Source: Loktanella sp. DSM 29012 | GTDB lineage: Bacteria; Pseudomonadota; Alphaproteobacteria; Rhodobacterales; Rhodobacteraceae | DNA length: 64,000 nucleotides | Assembly (NCBI RefSeq): GCF_900110705.1 | Contig: NZ_FOEJ01000004.1 | Span: 1-64,000, forward strand | Direction of reading: 5' to 3' | Shown: in pieces, positions 7,387 to 15,144 of the stretch | Numbering within the stretch: the stretch's first letter is position 1 | Layout of the letters: each line of letters begins with the position of its first letter | Position numbers and translations under genes: made by a program | Notes under the pieces: model-generated | The model's input: the letters and a program-made list of their open reading frames with translations, nothing else | Told to the model about the DNA's origin: nothing | The model's database searches: none

Positions 7387-9957
7387 TTGCTTTTGAAACC
7401 CTATGCACGCCTTGCCCTGGTTTTTGCTCTGTCTGCCGCGCCTACCTTTGTCGCGGCCCAGATCGAAGGCAGCTGCCTAGGCTATTATGACCGACCCGAT
7501 GCGCTGGGGAGCTTCAACGCCGAAACCGGCGAAATCATCCGCAACGGGATCATTCCGGTGATGGTTGGGGCGACCCCCCTACGGGACGGTCCCGGTGCCG
7601 ACGCCACCGTGATCGGCGAACTGGTGTTCAACGAACGTATCAACCCGATTGCGCAGGACGGCGACTATATCCACGTGCGGCGCGACACGCGACCGGACTC
7701 GCCGATGCTGGGCTGGGTGGCTGCCGATGACGTGTCCTGTCGCGCCACGCCGCTGATGACCGAAGAAAACATCTCGCGCAAATTCTACATCCGCACGGCT
7801 GCCAACGCGGCCGAGGATGCGCAGGTCGGTGTCGTGCCGGTCACCGACCCCGGCGGCGATGATTGCGCGGAACTGAACGGCATCTGTCAGAGCATGACAC
7901 GTTTCCAGCGGTTCTTCATCTTTGCCGAGGACCCCGAGACGAACAGCGTCCTGCTCATGAGCTCGAACCTGTCAGAGGCACTGGAGCCACTGAATGGCTG
8001 GGTCTCCGCCGACGACGGATATCGCTGGAACACGCGACTGGGCCTGCGCCCGTCCGACAACATGGTCGTAAACGCCGATACGGGCAGCCTCGAGGTCGAA
8101 AAAGAAACGATCATGTGCGTCTACGAGACCGAAGACGCCGCGCGCGCCTCGCTCTCAACGGCTGAGGCCGAAACCGGCAATGCCTGCGACGTGCAGGTTC
8201 TGGGCGGTCCGCGCTGGTTCACGTCCAACGTGCGCCTGCCAATCATCGGCGATCTGGAAATCGACGGAGAAGATTTCTACGAAATCGCCGTGCCCGTCGC
8301 CACCGTGGGCGAGGACGGGCGCGATGCCCTGCTGGAACAGGTCGCCGGTCTGGACAACGCGATCCGTGAATTGCAGCAGCTGAAAAACCTCGATGTTTTC
8401 TTTCTCATCGACGGCACCCAGTCGATGGAACCGCATATCGAGGCGCTGATCGGCAGCGATACCGTCAAGGGCGTGATCCCGGCCATTCAGGATTCATTCG
8501 AGGGCGATCCACGCTTTTCCAATGTGACCGTCCGGTACGGTTTCCGGGTCTACCGCGACACCTATGCCGGGAATTTCGGCATCGGTGAAGGCCTGCCACT
8601 GGATCGCAACTGCACCCCGGACGAGGCCGCGCTGACCCAGAACCGCGAGACTTTCAACACGATGCTGCAAGAGATCGACACCGGTTTCGGCAGCGGCAAT
8701 GAACCCGATCCCGACCACGAAGAGGCGCTGATCGTGGCGCTTGCACAAGCGTCCGACGACATCACCGCCTGCGAGGACAACGTCAAAATGCTCTTTGTCA
8801 TCGGTGACACGGGCTATGACAGCGAAAGCCTGATTTCGCGCGGCGTGCCGGACATGCTGACGGATGAACTGGCCGTCGTGGACATGCTGGTCAACGGTGT
8901 ATCGTCCAAGACCGTGGACCCGATCATCCCGTTTTTCATCCATGTGCCAGAGGCGGCTGAGGCGCTTCAGGCAACGGGCGACCGGCTGGAACGCTACCTT
9001 AGCGCCTATCAGAAATACGAGGTGCAGGCCAAACTGATGATCGGCACCATCGGGTCGATCTATCAGGACAGCCAGCAGATCCCGGTATCGCTGGATCTGG
9101 AACAGAACTATTTCTCGATGAACGGCCAGGACAGCGACGCAGCCCAGCGCGAGCTGATCCGCATCATCACCGATCAGGTCGCCCGGTTTGGCGATCAGGG
9201 GCCGGTGACGGAAATCATCGCGGGCCTTCAGACCGGCGAGGCGCTGGTTGAAATCATCACTGCCCTGCAATCCAGCGCCAACGGGGTGCCTGCGCTGCGT
9301 CTGGCCCAGATCGAACGGCGGGTCTGCGACACGCTGGGTGATGCCTGCACCCAAAAGATCGTGTCAGACACCACGCGCGGCTATGTCCGCGCGGGCGAGG
9401 ATACGCAGGTTGACGTGCTGGTGTCGGCCGAGGAATTCGACGACTGGGGCCTGATGCTGCGCCCGCTGCGCGATGTCACCGACATGTCGGTTCCGCAGCA
9501 GTCCCAGATGATCCTGACCTCGCTGGTCAAGGGGCTGGAACGGTCGCTGGGTGAATTGTCACCCGCCGAACTGGATATGCCGTTGTCGGATTTCCTCAAC
9601 CTCAAGGCCGCCTTGCCCGCAGGCAGCGAAACCCCCCTGATGAACTACAGCCTGCGTGACTTCATCTTTGCGGCAGAAGGCGGCGGTTCGGCTGACGAGG
9701 CGATCGATTCCTGCGAGATCTATTTCGTGATCCGCTGGCTGGCCGTCAGACGCGATTTCTTTCGCGAAATCGACCGTGGCAACGTGCCGACCTTTACCAG
9801 CGCCGAAATCCCGACCGATCGGTGCGACATGCGGTATGACGGCGTGACGGACCTGACCTTCGACGACTTCAAGAGCTTTCCCGAAGACACGATGCAATAC
9901 AGCTATGTCGATCTGAACGCGCGCTGGTTCTGGATACCCAACCAGTTCCTGCCATGA
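7387..9957 (+). CDS. Secreted SH3-like and vWA domain protein
   Basis: 856 residues starting at a TTG preceded by ACGAGGACG; no nearby ATG fits. A signal peptide (ending TFVAAQ) is followed at residues 55-118 by a bacterial SH3-like domain (GATPLRDGPGADATVIGELV ... LGWVAADDVSC) and, from about 338, by a vWA domain. Its metal-site motif is DGTQS (residues 342-346), a variant of DxSxS, in LDVFFLIDGTQSMEPHIEAL. The C-terminal third is of unknown fold. vWA proteins bind partner proteins through a metal ion, and periplasmic SH3-like domains often contact peptidoglycan. Next to an ABC ATPase and FtsX-like permease, it may be the periplasmic partner that the transporter pulls on. The role is inferred. 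Confidence 0.7.
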   Translation: MLLKPYARLALVFALSAAPTFVAAQIEGSCLGYYDRPDALGSFNAETGEIIRNGIIPVMVGATPLRDGPGADATVIGELVFNERINPIAQDGDYIHVRRDTRPDSPMLGWVAADDVSCRATPLMTEENISRKFYIRTAANAAEDAQVGVVPVTDPGGDDCAELNGICQSMTRFQRFFIFAEDPETNSVLLMSSNLSEALEPLNGWVSADDGYRWNTRLGLRPSDNMVVNADTGSLEVEKETIMCVYETEDAARASLSTAEAETGNACDVQVLGGPRWFTSNVRLPIIGDLEIDGEDFYEIAVPVATVGEDGRDALLEQVAGLDNAIRELQQLKNLDVFFLIDGTQSMEPHIEALIGSDTVKGVIPAIQDSFEGDPRFSNVTVRYGFRVYRDTYAGNFGIGEGLPLDRNCTPDEAALTQNRETFNTMLQEIDTGFGSGNEPDPDHEEALIVALAQASDDITACEDNVKMLFVIGDTGYDSESLISRGVPDMLTDELAVVDMLVNGVSSKTVDPIIPFFIHVPEAAEALQATGDRLERYLSAYQKYEVQAKLMIGTIGSIYQDSQQIPVSLDLEQNYFSMNGQDSDAAQRELIRIITDQVARFGDQGPVTEIIAGLQTGEALVEIITALQSSANGVPALRLAQIERRVCDTLGDACTQKIVSDTTRGYVRAGEDTQVDVLVSAEEFDDWGLMLRPLRDVTDMSVPQQSQMILTSLVKGLERSLGELSPAELDMPLSDFLNLKAALPAGSETPLMNYSLRDFIFAAEGGGSADEAIDSCEIYFVIRWLAVRRDFFREIDRGNVPTFTSAEIPTDRCDMRYDGVTDLTFDDFKSFPEDTMQYSYVDLNARWFWIPNQFLP

Positions 9958-9973
9958 TCCGGCTGTCGGACGC

Positions 9974-10753
9974 ATGGCAGGCTGCATGACGGATTGGGGC
10001 TGCACGGTGACAGACCTCGATTTCGCACGTGGGCGTGCGGGGTCAGGCACCCAGTTCCGCATCCGCTGCGACGGACGGCTGGACATCCGCTATGCCGGTG
10101 GGAACACCAATCGCGTGCCGGTGATGGGACCATCAGGCGCGGGCAAGAGCACGCTGATGCACCTGATTTCCGCGACCACACTTCCGCAAAGCCCCAAGGC
10201 GCGGATCGCATGGACCTTTCCCGATGGGGCGCAACTGGACTGGGGGCATCGTGGCCCATCCCCGGACATGCTGGGCCGGTTGCGGCGTCGGTATTTCGGT
10301 TTCGCCTTTCAGACGCCGCATGTGCCCGAATTCATGACCATCACCGAGGCGCTGACATTTGCGCTGGAAAACCGAGGTCACAGCCGCGCTCAGGCGCGGG
10401 ATGCGGCACAGCGCAGTCTGCATTCCGCCTTTGACGGTGATGCGCAAAAGGTCGCGCGCATCGCCGCCAGCTTTCCGGGGCAGCTGTCGGGCGGGGAACG
10501 CCAGCGGACGTCCCTACTTATGGCGCTGGTGCAGGATCCGGTCGTCTTGTTCGCAGATGAACCCACGGGCAGTCTGGACGGCGAGACACGGCGCACGATC
10601 ATGGCGATGCTGACCGACTGGCTGACGCCGGAACGCATGTTGATCTGGGTTACGCACCATGACAGCGATCCCGCGGATACGGGTGCACCGCGCCGGCTGG
10701 TCGTGGCCGACGGGTCCGTGCGGTGGGATAACACAGCGGGTGTGATGGCCTGA
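9974..10753 (+). CDS. ABC transporter ATP-binding protein (FtsE/LolD/MacB type)
   Basis: About 259 residues; the start may be the ATG at 9974 or at 9986. All ABC ATPase motifs are present: Walker A GPSGAGKST, signature LSGGERQR, Walker B VVLFADEPTGSLD and the switch His in WVTHH. The ADEPTGSLD form is typical of the FtsE/LolD/MacB branch, which couples ATP hydrolysis to mechanical movement of periplasmic partners rather than to substrate import. It overlaps the following permease gene by one base (TGATG), so the pair is one transporter. It lies inside the Tad-like locus between a vWA protein and a CpaF ATPase, which is not a usual Tad component. Confidence 0.85.
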   Translation: MAGCMTDWGCTVTDLDFARGRAGSGTQFRIRCDGRLDIRYAGGNTNRVPVMGPSGAGKSTLMHLISATTLPQSPKARIAWTFPDGAQLDWGHRGPSPDMLGRLRRRYFGFAFQTPHVPEFMTITEALTFALENRGHSRAQARDAAQRSLHSAFDGDAQKVARIAASFPGQLSGGERQRTSLLMALVQDPVVLFADEPTGSLDGETRRTIMAMLTDWLTPERMLIWVTHHDSDPADTGAPRRLVVADGSVRWDNTAGVMA

Positions 10754-12648
10754 TGTTGATCCTGCGCATGGCTTGGAACGAATTGTTCCGCAGTTTTCTG
10801 CCGCGCCCGCCGGGGGGGCGCGATTTTGCATATCTGCTGGCCCTCATCGCCTTGCTGCAACTGCTGGGTATCGTGATTTTCAGCGCCAAGCTGGGGGTGC
10901 TGGAACGCTCTGTCGATGCGTTTCTGGGCAAGGTGCCGGGCTACGGCGTGCCGGTCTGGGTGCGGCAGAACTATCTGGCGGAAAACGACGCCGGTGCAAT
11001 GACCCAAGACATGGTGGACGATCTGGAGGCGCGTGGCTTTCCCGTCCAGACATTCCGGCGCACGTTTGACGGCGACCTGATCCGGTTGCCCGCGCAGGAC
11101 GTCTGGACCGAACCGCGCTTGAATGCGGAACCCGCGTTCGAGGGGATATTTGCCGACACAGACAGCGTACTGGCCGGTCAGCAACGGTCCACGGCAACAG
11201 CAACCCGTCTGTCGCAGGACGTGGTGGCGCACATGTGGTCCATCGTGCTGGACCGCGAGAATTTTGCGCAATTCCTGGATCTGGACGCCTATCGCGCGGC
11301 GCTGGCCGGGCGGGTGCCGCCCGCAGCGCTGGATGATATTCCACAAGACACCGCATCGCTGGACGACATGTCGCTGCTTTGGCTGGAAATGCGGGTCAAC
11401 GACCGCGCACATCTCGTGCCGTTTCGCGTGACTTGGGCCAATTACCTTGGCGCGGGCCATATCGCGCCCGACTTTGTCCTGCCCGCCGCGCTGCACACGC
11501 TGGAAGCAGCAGCCTCTGCCAGTCCGGGTCTGTGCCTTGATTTCAGCGCGGGGCCTGCGCCCATTGCCCCTGTAGCCGGCGTTCAAAGCCCGTCGCTATT
11601 GCTGATGTCGGCCGAGGATCGCGCCGCCCGCAGCGCGCCCATGGGGGCCGCACTGACGGACCTGCACGCGGCCATGGGCGGGTCATTGTCTGTCGCCAAT
11701 CCCAGTCGCGTATCTTGGTCAGCGCCCGACAATAGCGGCGGGACCTGTGCTGCGACCGTGCCTTGGGTTGTGGCCGCGCTCTTTGCCACCGGGGGCGATC
11801 TGGCGCTGTCGGACTGGGACGGCCTGTCACCCCAGCCTGTTCCGGATGTGGGCGTCGACGTCAGCCTCTACACGGCCCCCTGTTCTGCGATCAATCCACG
11901 CGAGCGGGCCTTTGCCCTTGGCGCGACCGATTCCGCGCAATCGTCCTGCGGCGATGATCCGATCACGATCGAAACGGCGAACGCATCCTCGGGCTATGAC
12001 GAAATGCTTGTCTTTGCCGAAGACCGGATCGGCCTGGATGGCCTGGTGTCCGTCATTTCCTGTGATGGCGTCACGTCGGGTGCGCTGGATGATACGCTGT
12101 GCATGCCCCTTGCCAGTGCATCTGATGAGAGTGGAGATCAGGCGACCGAGAGCCGGATCGCCATACACAATATCTACCGCGACAGCCTTATGCGCTTTGG
12201 CTTCTTGTCACGCCTGATCGATGCGGTGTCCGGGCCGGTCGGCTGGTCGCTGGTCGGTCTGGGCGTCGCAATCCTGTGGGTGCAGTTGGGAACCGTGCTG
12301 GGTCACCGGCGCGGGCAATATGCGACGCTGATCGTGGGTGGCTTGTCGCCGCTGCAGATCGTCGTGCTGGTCTGCACGCAGGTGGCGATGTGCGTTGTGC
12401 TGGGGCTGGCCGTGGCGTTTGGCCTGTTTGTTGCCATTCGGGCGACGCTCTTTGGCGCGATCCGCGCGCTGTCGACGGAATATGACCGGATTGCGCTGGG
12501 CGAAATGCTGGATGTTTTGCCGGTCCCTGCATTAGGACTCCTCGCGTTCCTCGGTTTCATGTTATTGATCGGGTGGGCGCTGACCTATCTGCAATTGCGA
12601 TCCAAGGGTGTGTCCCGCGGCGGCGTGATCGACCGCTTGATGGAATAG
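10753..12648 (+). CDS. FtsX/MacB-like permease of the Tad-locus ABC transporter
   Basis: 631 residues. One membrane helix near residues 23-45 (YLLALIALLQLLGIVIFSAK), a periplasmic domain of about 450 residues with several Cys, then three helices between about 495 and 620 (GWSLVGLGVAILWVQLGTVL and beyond). This 1+3 layout with a large first periplasmic loop is the FtsX/MacB arrangement. The last residues are cytoplasmic. Together with the ATPase just upstream it would form a mechanotransmitting complex; the neighbouring SH3-vWA protein is a candidate periplasmic partner. The periplasmic domain shows no family I recognise. Confidence 0.75.
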   Translation: MLILRMAWNELFRSFLPRPPGGRDFAYLLALIALLQLLGIVIFSAKLGVLERSVDAFLGKVPGYGVPVWVRQNYLAENDAGAMTQDMVDDLEARGFPVQTFRRTFDGDLIRLPAQDVWTEPRLNAEPAFEGIFADTDSVLAGQQRSTATATRLSQDVVAHMWSIVLDRENFAQFLDLDAYRAALAGRVPPAALDDIPQDTASLDDMSLLWLEMRVNDRAHLVPFRVTWANYLGAGHIAPDFVLPAALHTLEAAASASPGLCLDFSAGPAPIAPVAGVQSPSLLLMSAEDRAARSAPMGAALTDLHAAMGGSLSVANPSRVSWSAPDNSGGTCAATVPWVVAALFATGGDLALSDWDGLSPQPVPDVGVDVSLYTAPCSAINPRERAFALGATDSAQSSCGDDPITIETANASSGYDEMLVFAEDRIGLDGLVSVISCDGVTSGALDDTLCMPLASASDESGDQATESRIAIHNIYRDSLMRFGFLSRLIDAVSGPVGWSLVGLGVAILWVQLGTVLGHRRGQYATLIVGGLSPLQIVVLVCTQVAMCVVLGLAVAFGLFVAIRATLFGAIRALSTEYDRIALGEMLDVLPVPALGLLAFLGFMLLIGWALTYLQLRSKGVSRGGVIDRLME

Positions 12649-12658
12649 GAGGGCGGAA

Positions 12659-12787
12659 ATGAGCCTGGAATACGTAATTATCCTTGCGGTGTTCGGTGTG
12701 CCGATCATGGTCCTGATGATCCGGCTGACCATTTCGCTCATGCTCTATTGGCGCATCGCCGAAGGCGTGTGGATGCTGCCGCTATGA
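12659..12787 (+). CDS. 42-residue single-pass membrane microprotein
   Basis: ATG at 12659 is preceded by a strong site (AGGAGGGCGGAA) and opens a 42-codon frame. The peptide starts MSLEYVIILAVFGVPIMVLM and ends in YWRIAEGVWMLPL, one hydrophobic helix with an Arg in its middle and a short amphipathic tail. Its stop overlaps the start of the CpaF gene (ATGA at 12784-12787), which argues for translational coupling and therefore for a real gene. It has no prepilin leader (no Gly-Glu pattern), so it is unlikely to be a pilin. A small subunit that holds the ATPase or ABC permease at the membrane is possible. Family unknown. Confidence 0.6.
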   Translation: MSLEYVIILAVFGVPIMVLMIRLTISLMLYWRIAEGVWMLPL

Positions 12788-13965
12788 ACGGCATGCTGGA
12801 TGATTTTGTAGTCATTGGCGCAAGCGAAAGCGACGACGAGGTTTTCGCAAGATACCATGCGCAGGTCATCCAGGGACTGTTGGGCCCAATCGCCCCCTAT
12901 TATGGCGACCCCGAGGAAAAAGACCCGGAACGCCGGAAAATGGCTGATTCCGTTCAGGAAATCATGATCAATGGCCCGGATGAGATCTATGTCGAATTGT
13001 CGGGCAAACTGACCCGCCTGCCGGGTGCCAGTTTCGGAGAGCCTGAGAACCTGACCGCGCTGGCCCGTGCGATCCTGCAATATGCAGGCAAACGCCTTGA
13101 TCCCAACGACCTGTCGATCGAGGCGCGCACCCCCGAAAAGCACCGGGTTCATATCTTGCAGGCCCCGGCCGCGCGGCCCGGTCTGTCGATGGCGATCCGC
13201 AAGTTTCCAAAGGACCGCATCAGCCTTGATATGCTGCGCGAAAAGGGGTCATTCAGTGCGGCAGCACAGGATTATCTGCGCGTGGCGATGGAACAGCGTC
13301 GGAACCTGCTGGTGTCGGGCGGCACCGGTTCGGGCAAGACGACGATTCTGAACGCCCTGTCCGAAATGATCGCCCCAGATGATCGCGTTCTGATCATCGA
13401 GGATACCACCGAAATCCGGTTCGAGGATGATCGTCACGTCCTCCAGCTCGAGGCGCAGAAACCGACCGAACACGGCGACGGTGGCATTTCGATCCGCGAC
13501 CTGCTCAAGGGGTCGCTGCGGATGCGCCCTGACCGGGTCATCGTCGGCGAATGCCGCGCGGGCGAGGCGCTGGACATGGTGCAGGCAATGAATACCGGCC
13601 ACGCAGGATCGATGTCGACCGTGCACGCCAACAGCCCGGTCGATTGCCTTGCCCGCGTCGAAACGCTGTGCCTGATGTCGGGGGTGGACATGCCGCTGGT
13701 CGCGCTGCAACGCCAGATCGCGGCGGCGGTCGAGGTTGTCGTTCAGATTTCGCGTGTGCGGGGTTTTCGACGGGTGGTCGAGATTTCCGAGGTCCGCGGA
13801 TTGGACCCCGAAACGAACTATTACCAGATGGCCCTGATCTTTAACTTGCAGCCCGATAAGGACGGCCCCAACGGCAAGTCATTGATGTGGACAGGAGAAA
13901 TGCCGACCTTTCCCGAATTGCTGCCCGAGGAGATCAGCGAACTTACGCGATTGTGGCAAAAATAA
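12784..13965 (+). CDS. cpaF: CpaF/TadA-type secretion ATPase (no FHA domain)
   Basis: 393 residues from the ATG at 12784. The N-terminal half contains the CpaF domain (GPDEIYVELSGKLTRL); the C-terminal half is a type II/IV secretion ATPase with Walker A GGTGSGKTT (near residue 180), acidic IIEDTTEI, and RPDRVIVGECRAGEALDMVQ followed by NTGHAGSMSTVHAN, the Walker B and His-box region. It powers assembly or retraction of the pilus from the cytoplasmic face of TadB/TadC. The ATG used overlaps the stop of the preceding microprotein, and a longer frame upstream lies inside that gene. A second, FHA-fused CpaF lies 1.2 kb downstream, so this locus has two ATPases. Confidence 0.9.
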   Translation: MNGMLDDFVVIGASESDDEVFARYHAQVIQGLLGPIAPYYGDPEEKDPERRKMADSVQEIMINGPDEIYVELSGKLTRLPGASFGEPENLTALARAILQYAGKRLDPNDLSIEARTPEKHRVHILQAPAARPGLSMAIRKFPKDRISLDMLREKGSFSAAAQDYLRVAMEQRRNLLVSGGTGSGKTTILNALSEMIAPDDRVLIIEDTTEIRFEDDRHVLQLEAQKPTEHGDGGISIRDLLKGSLRMRPDRVIVGECRAGEALDMVQAMNTGHAGSMSTVHANSPVDCLARVETLCLMSGVDMPLVALQRQIAAAVEVVVQISRVRGFRRVVEISEVRGLDPETNYYQMALIFNLQPDKDGPNGKSLMWTGEMPTFPELLPEEISELTRLWQK

Positions 13966-14040
13966 GAAAAAATGCTTTTAACAAGCAGACTTCCGCTTAT
14001 AATAAGACAATCTTTAATTGATTCTTCGAAGGAGTACGAG

Positions 14041-14202
14041 ATGGGTCCTGGAGATATTCTGAAAATCGGCGTCATTGTTTTGCCGCTGGTCATGTTTCTT
14101 GCTTATGTTGGCACGGCTGTGGTGGACAACACCAAGACAGCTGGCACCAGCATGGACTCGGCCGCTGATGGCCTGTCCAGCACGGCCGGTTCTTCTTGGT
14201 AA
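14041..14202 (+). CDS. Short Flp-sized membrane peptide lacking a prepilin leader
   Basis: 53 residues from the ATG at 14041, behind a good site (GAAGGAGTACGAG). The sequence MGPGDILKIGVIVLPLVMFL leads into a helix and a small Ser/Ala/Asp-rich tail ending GSSW. Length and hydrophobic pattern match a mature Flp pilin, but the basic leader and the Gly with Glu at +5 are missing. It directly precedes a true Flp-like prepilin and its tail is Flp-like in composition. It could be a minor pilin inserted without processing, or a chaperone-like partner of the pilin. TATAAT at about 13994-13999 upstream is a possible -10, but no good -35 stands at the right distance. Confidence 0.55.
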   Translation: MGPGDILKIGVIVLPLVMFLAYVGTAVVDNTKTAGTSMDSAADGLSSTAGSSW

Positions 14203-14211
14203 GGCAATCCG

Positions 14212-14409
14212 TTGCGTAAATTCATAGACGTCGCGGCGCGTATTTTGCGCGATGACCGCGGCGTCACCTCGCTTGAGGCAGTCCTGATACTTGGTGTCGT
14301 GTCCGTGCCTTTGGTGACGTTCCTCGCATTGGCGGGAACCAAATTCATCGTATGGATGCGGTCGCAGGCACCCAACATCTTCGATGAGGCCGAAACTTTC
14401 ACCTTCTAA
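14212..14409 (+). CDS. Flp-type prepilin
   Basis: 65 residues from a TTG start nine bases after the previous stop, with AAGG in range. The leader MRKFIDVAARILRDDRG is followed by VTSLEAVLILG: Gly 17 at the cleavage site and Glu at +5, the class III (Flp/TadE) prepilin signature, then a single hydrophobic helix and a short tail. The prepilin peptidase encoded at 26727-27218 would be the processing enzyme. It is the best candidate for the major pilin of the system. The Glu-Tyr pair seen in many Flp pilins is absent (here Glu-Ala). Confidence 0.75.
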   Translation: MRKFIDVAARILRDDRGVTSLEAVLILGVVSVPLVTFLALAGTKFIVWMRSQAPNIFDEAETFTF

Positions 14410-14426
14410 GTCGGGTTGGTCACTTC

Positions 14427-15131
14427 ATGAAATACGTGGCAATGATCGTCGTTGGGCTTTTGCTGGGCGGGGTCGCCGGATACATGTCGTGGCAGCGCAT
14501 GGCCGAAATCGAGGCCGTGAATGATGCACCCGCCTATCTGGTGTTGCGGGCCGACTTGCCTGATGCCTTTCTAGAGGCCGGCAGTCAGTTGCGCCCCGAA
14601 CACCTGACATCGGTCCAGATACCGGAAACCGGTGGCAATCTTGGCGATTATGCCTTTCCGGACAGTGCCGCTACACGTCAGTTCGTGACACTGCAGCCGA
14701 TCAACATGCGTCTGCCGCGCGGTCGCATTCTGACCCGCGACCTGTTCGAGGATGTTGCCGAAACCCGTCTGGACCAGGTGATCACACCGGGCATGCGTGC
14801 CCTGACCATTTCCGTCGATACCAAGAGCGCGCTGAACTATCAGGTGGCCCCCGGCAACCGCGTCGACCTGATCGGCGTGCGGTCCAACCTCGCCGGGTCA
14901 GAGGCCGAAATCCTGATGGAAGACGTCAAGGTCATCGCGGTGGGCGACATGTTCAGCTACGACGAATGGCTGGCGTCGGGACGCGACAATTATTCGACCC
15001 TGACCCTTGAAATGACGCCACAGGACGCGCTGGCCCTGTCACAGGCGACACCCGCCCTTGACGGTCCCGTGTCCGTGGTCCTGCGCAGCCAGTGTGACAC
15101 TGACGCCGCGACGGACCCGGGATGCCTGTGA
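14427..15131 (+). CDS. cpaB: CpaB/RcpC-like pilus assembly protein with SAF domain
   Basis: 234 residues. An N-terminal anchor (MKYVAMIVVGLLLGGVAGYM) is followed by a SAF-like region (VLRADLPDAFLEAGSQLRPE ... LPRGRILTRDLF) and the CpaB core (ITPGMRALTISVDTKSALNY, VAPGNRVDLIGV). CpaB proteins sit in the periplasm of Tad systems, normally next to the secretin CpaC. No secretin follows here: the next gene is the FHA-CpaF ATPase. The C-terminus has two Cys close to the end. It lies 17 bases after the prepilin gene, in the same operon. Confidence 0.85.
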   Translation: MKYVAMIVVGLLLGGVAGYMSWQRMAEIEAVNDAPAYLVLRADLPDAFLEAGSQLRPEHLTSVQIPETGGNLGDYAFPDSAATRQFVTLQPINMRLPRGRILTRDLFEDVAETRLDQVITPGMRALTISVDTKSALNYQVAPGNRVDLIGVRSNLAGSEAEILMEDVKVIAVGDMFSYDEWLASGRDNYSTLTLEMTPQDALALSQATPALDGPVSVVLRSQCDTDAATDPGCL

Positions 15132-15144
15132 AGGTGGTCTAGAC

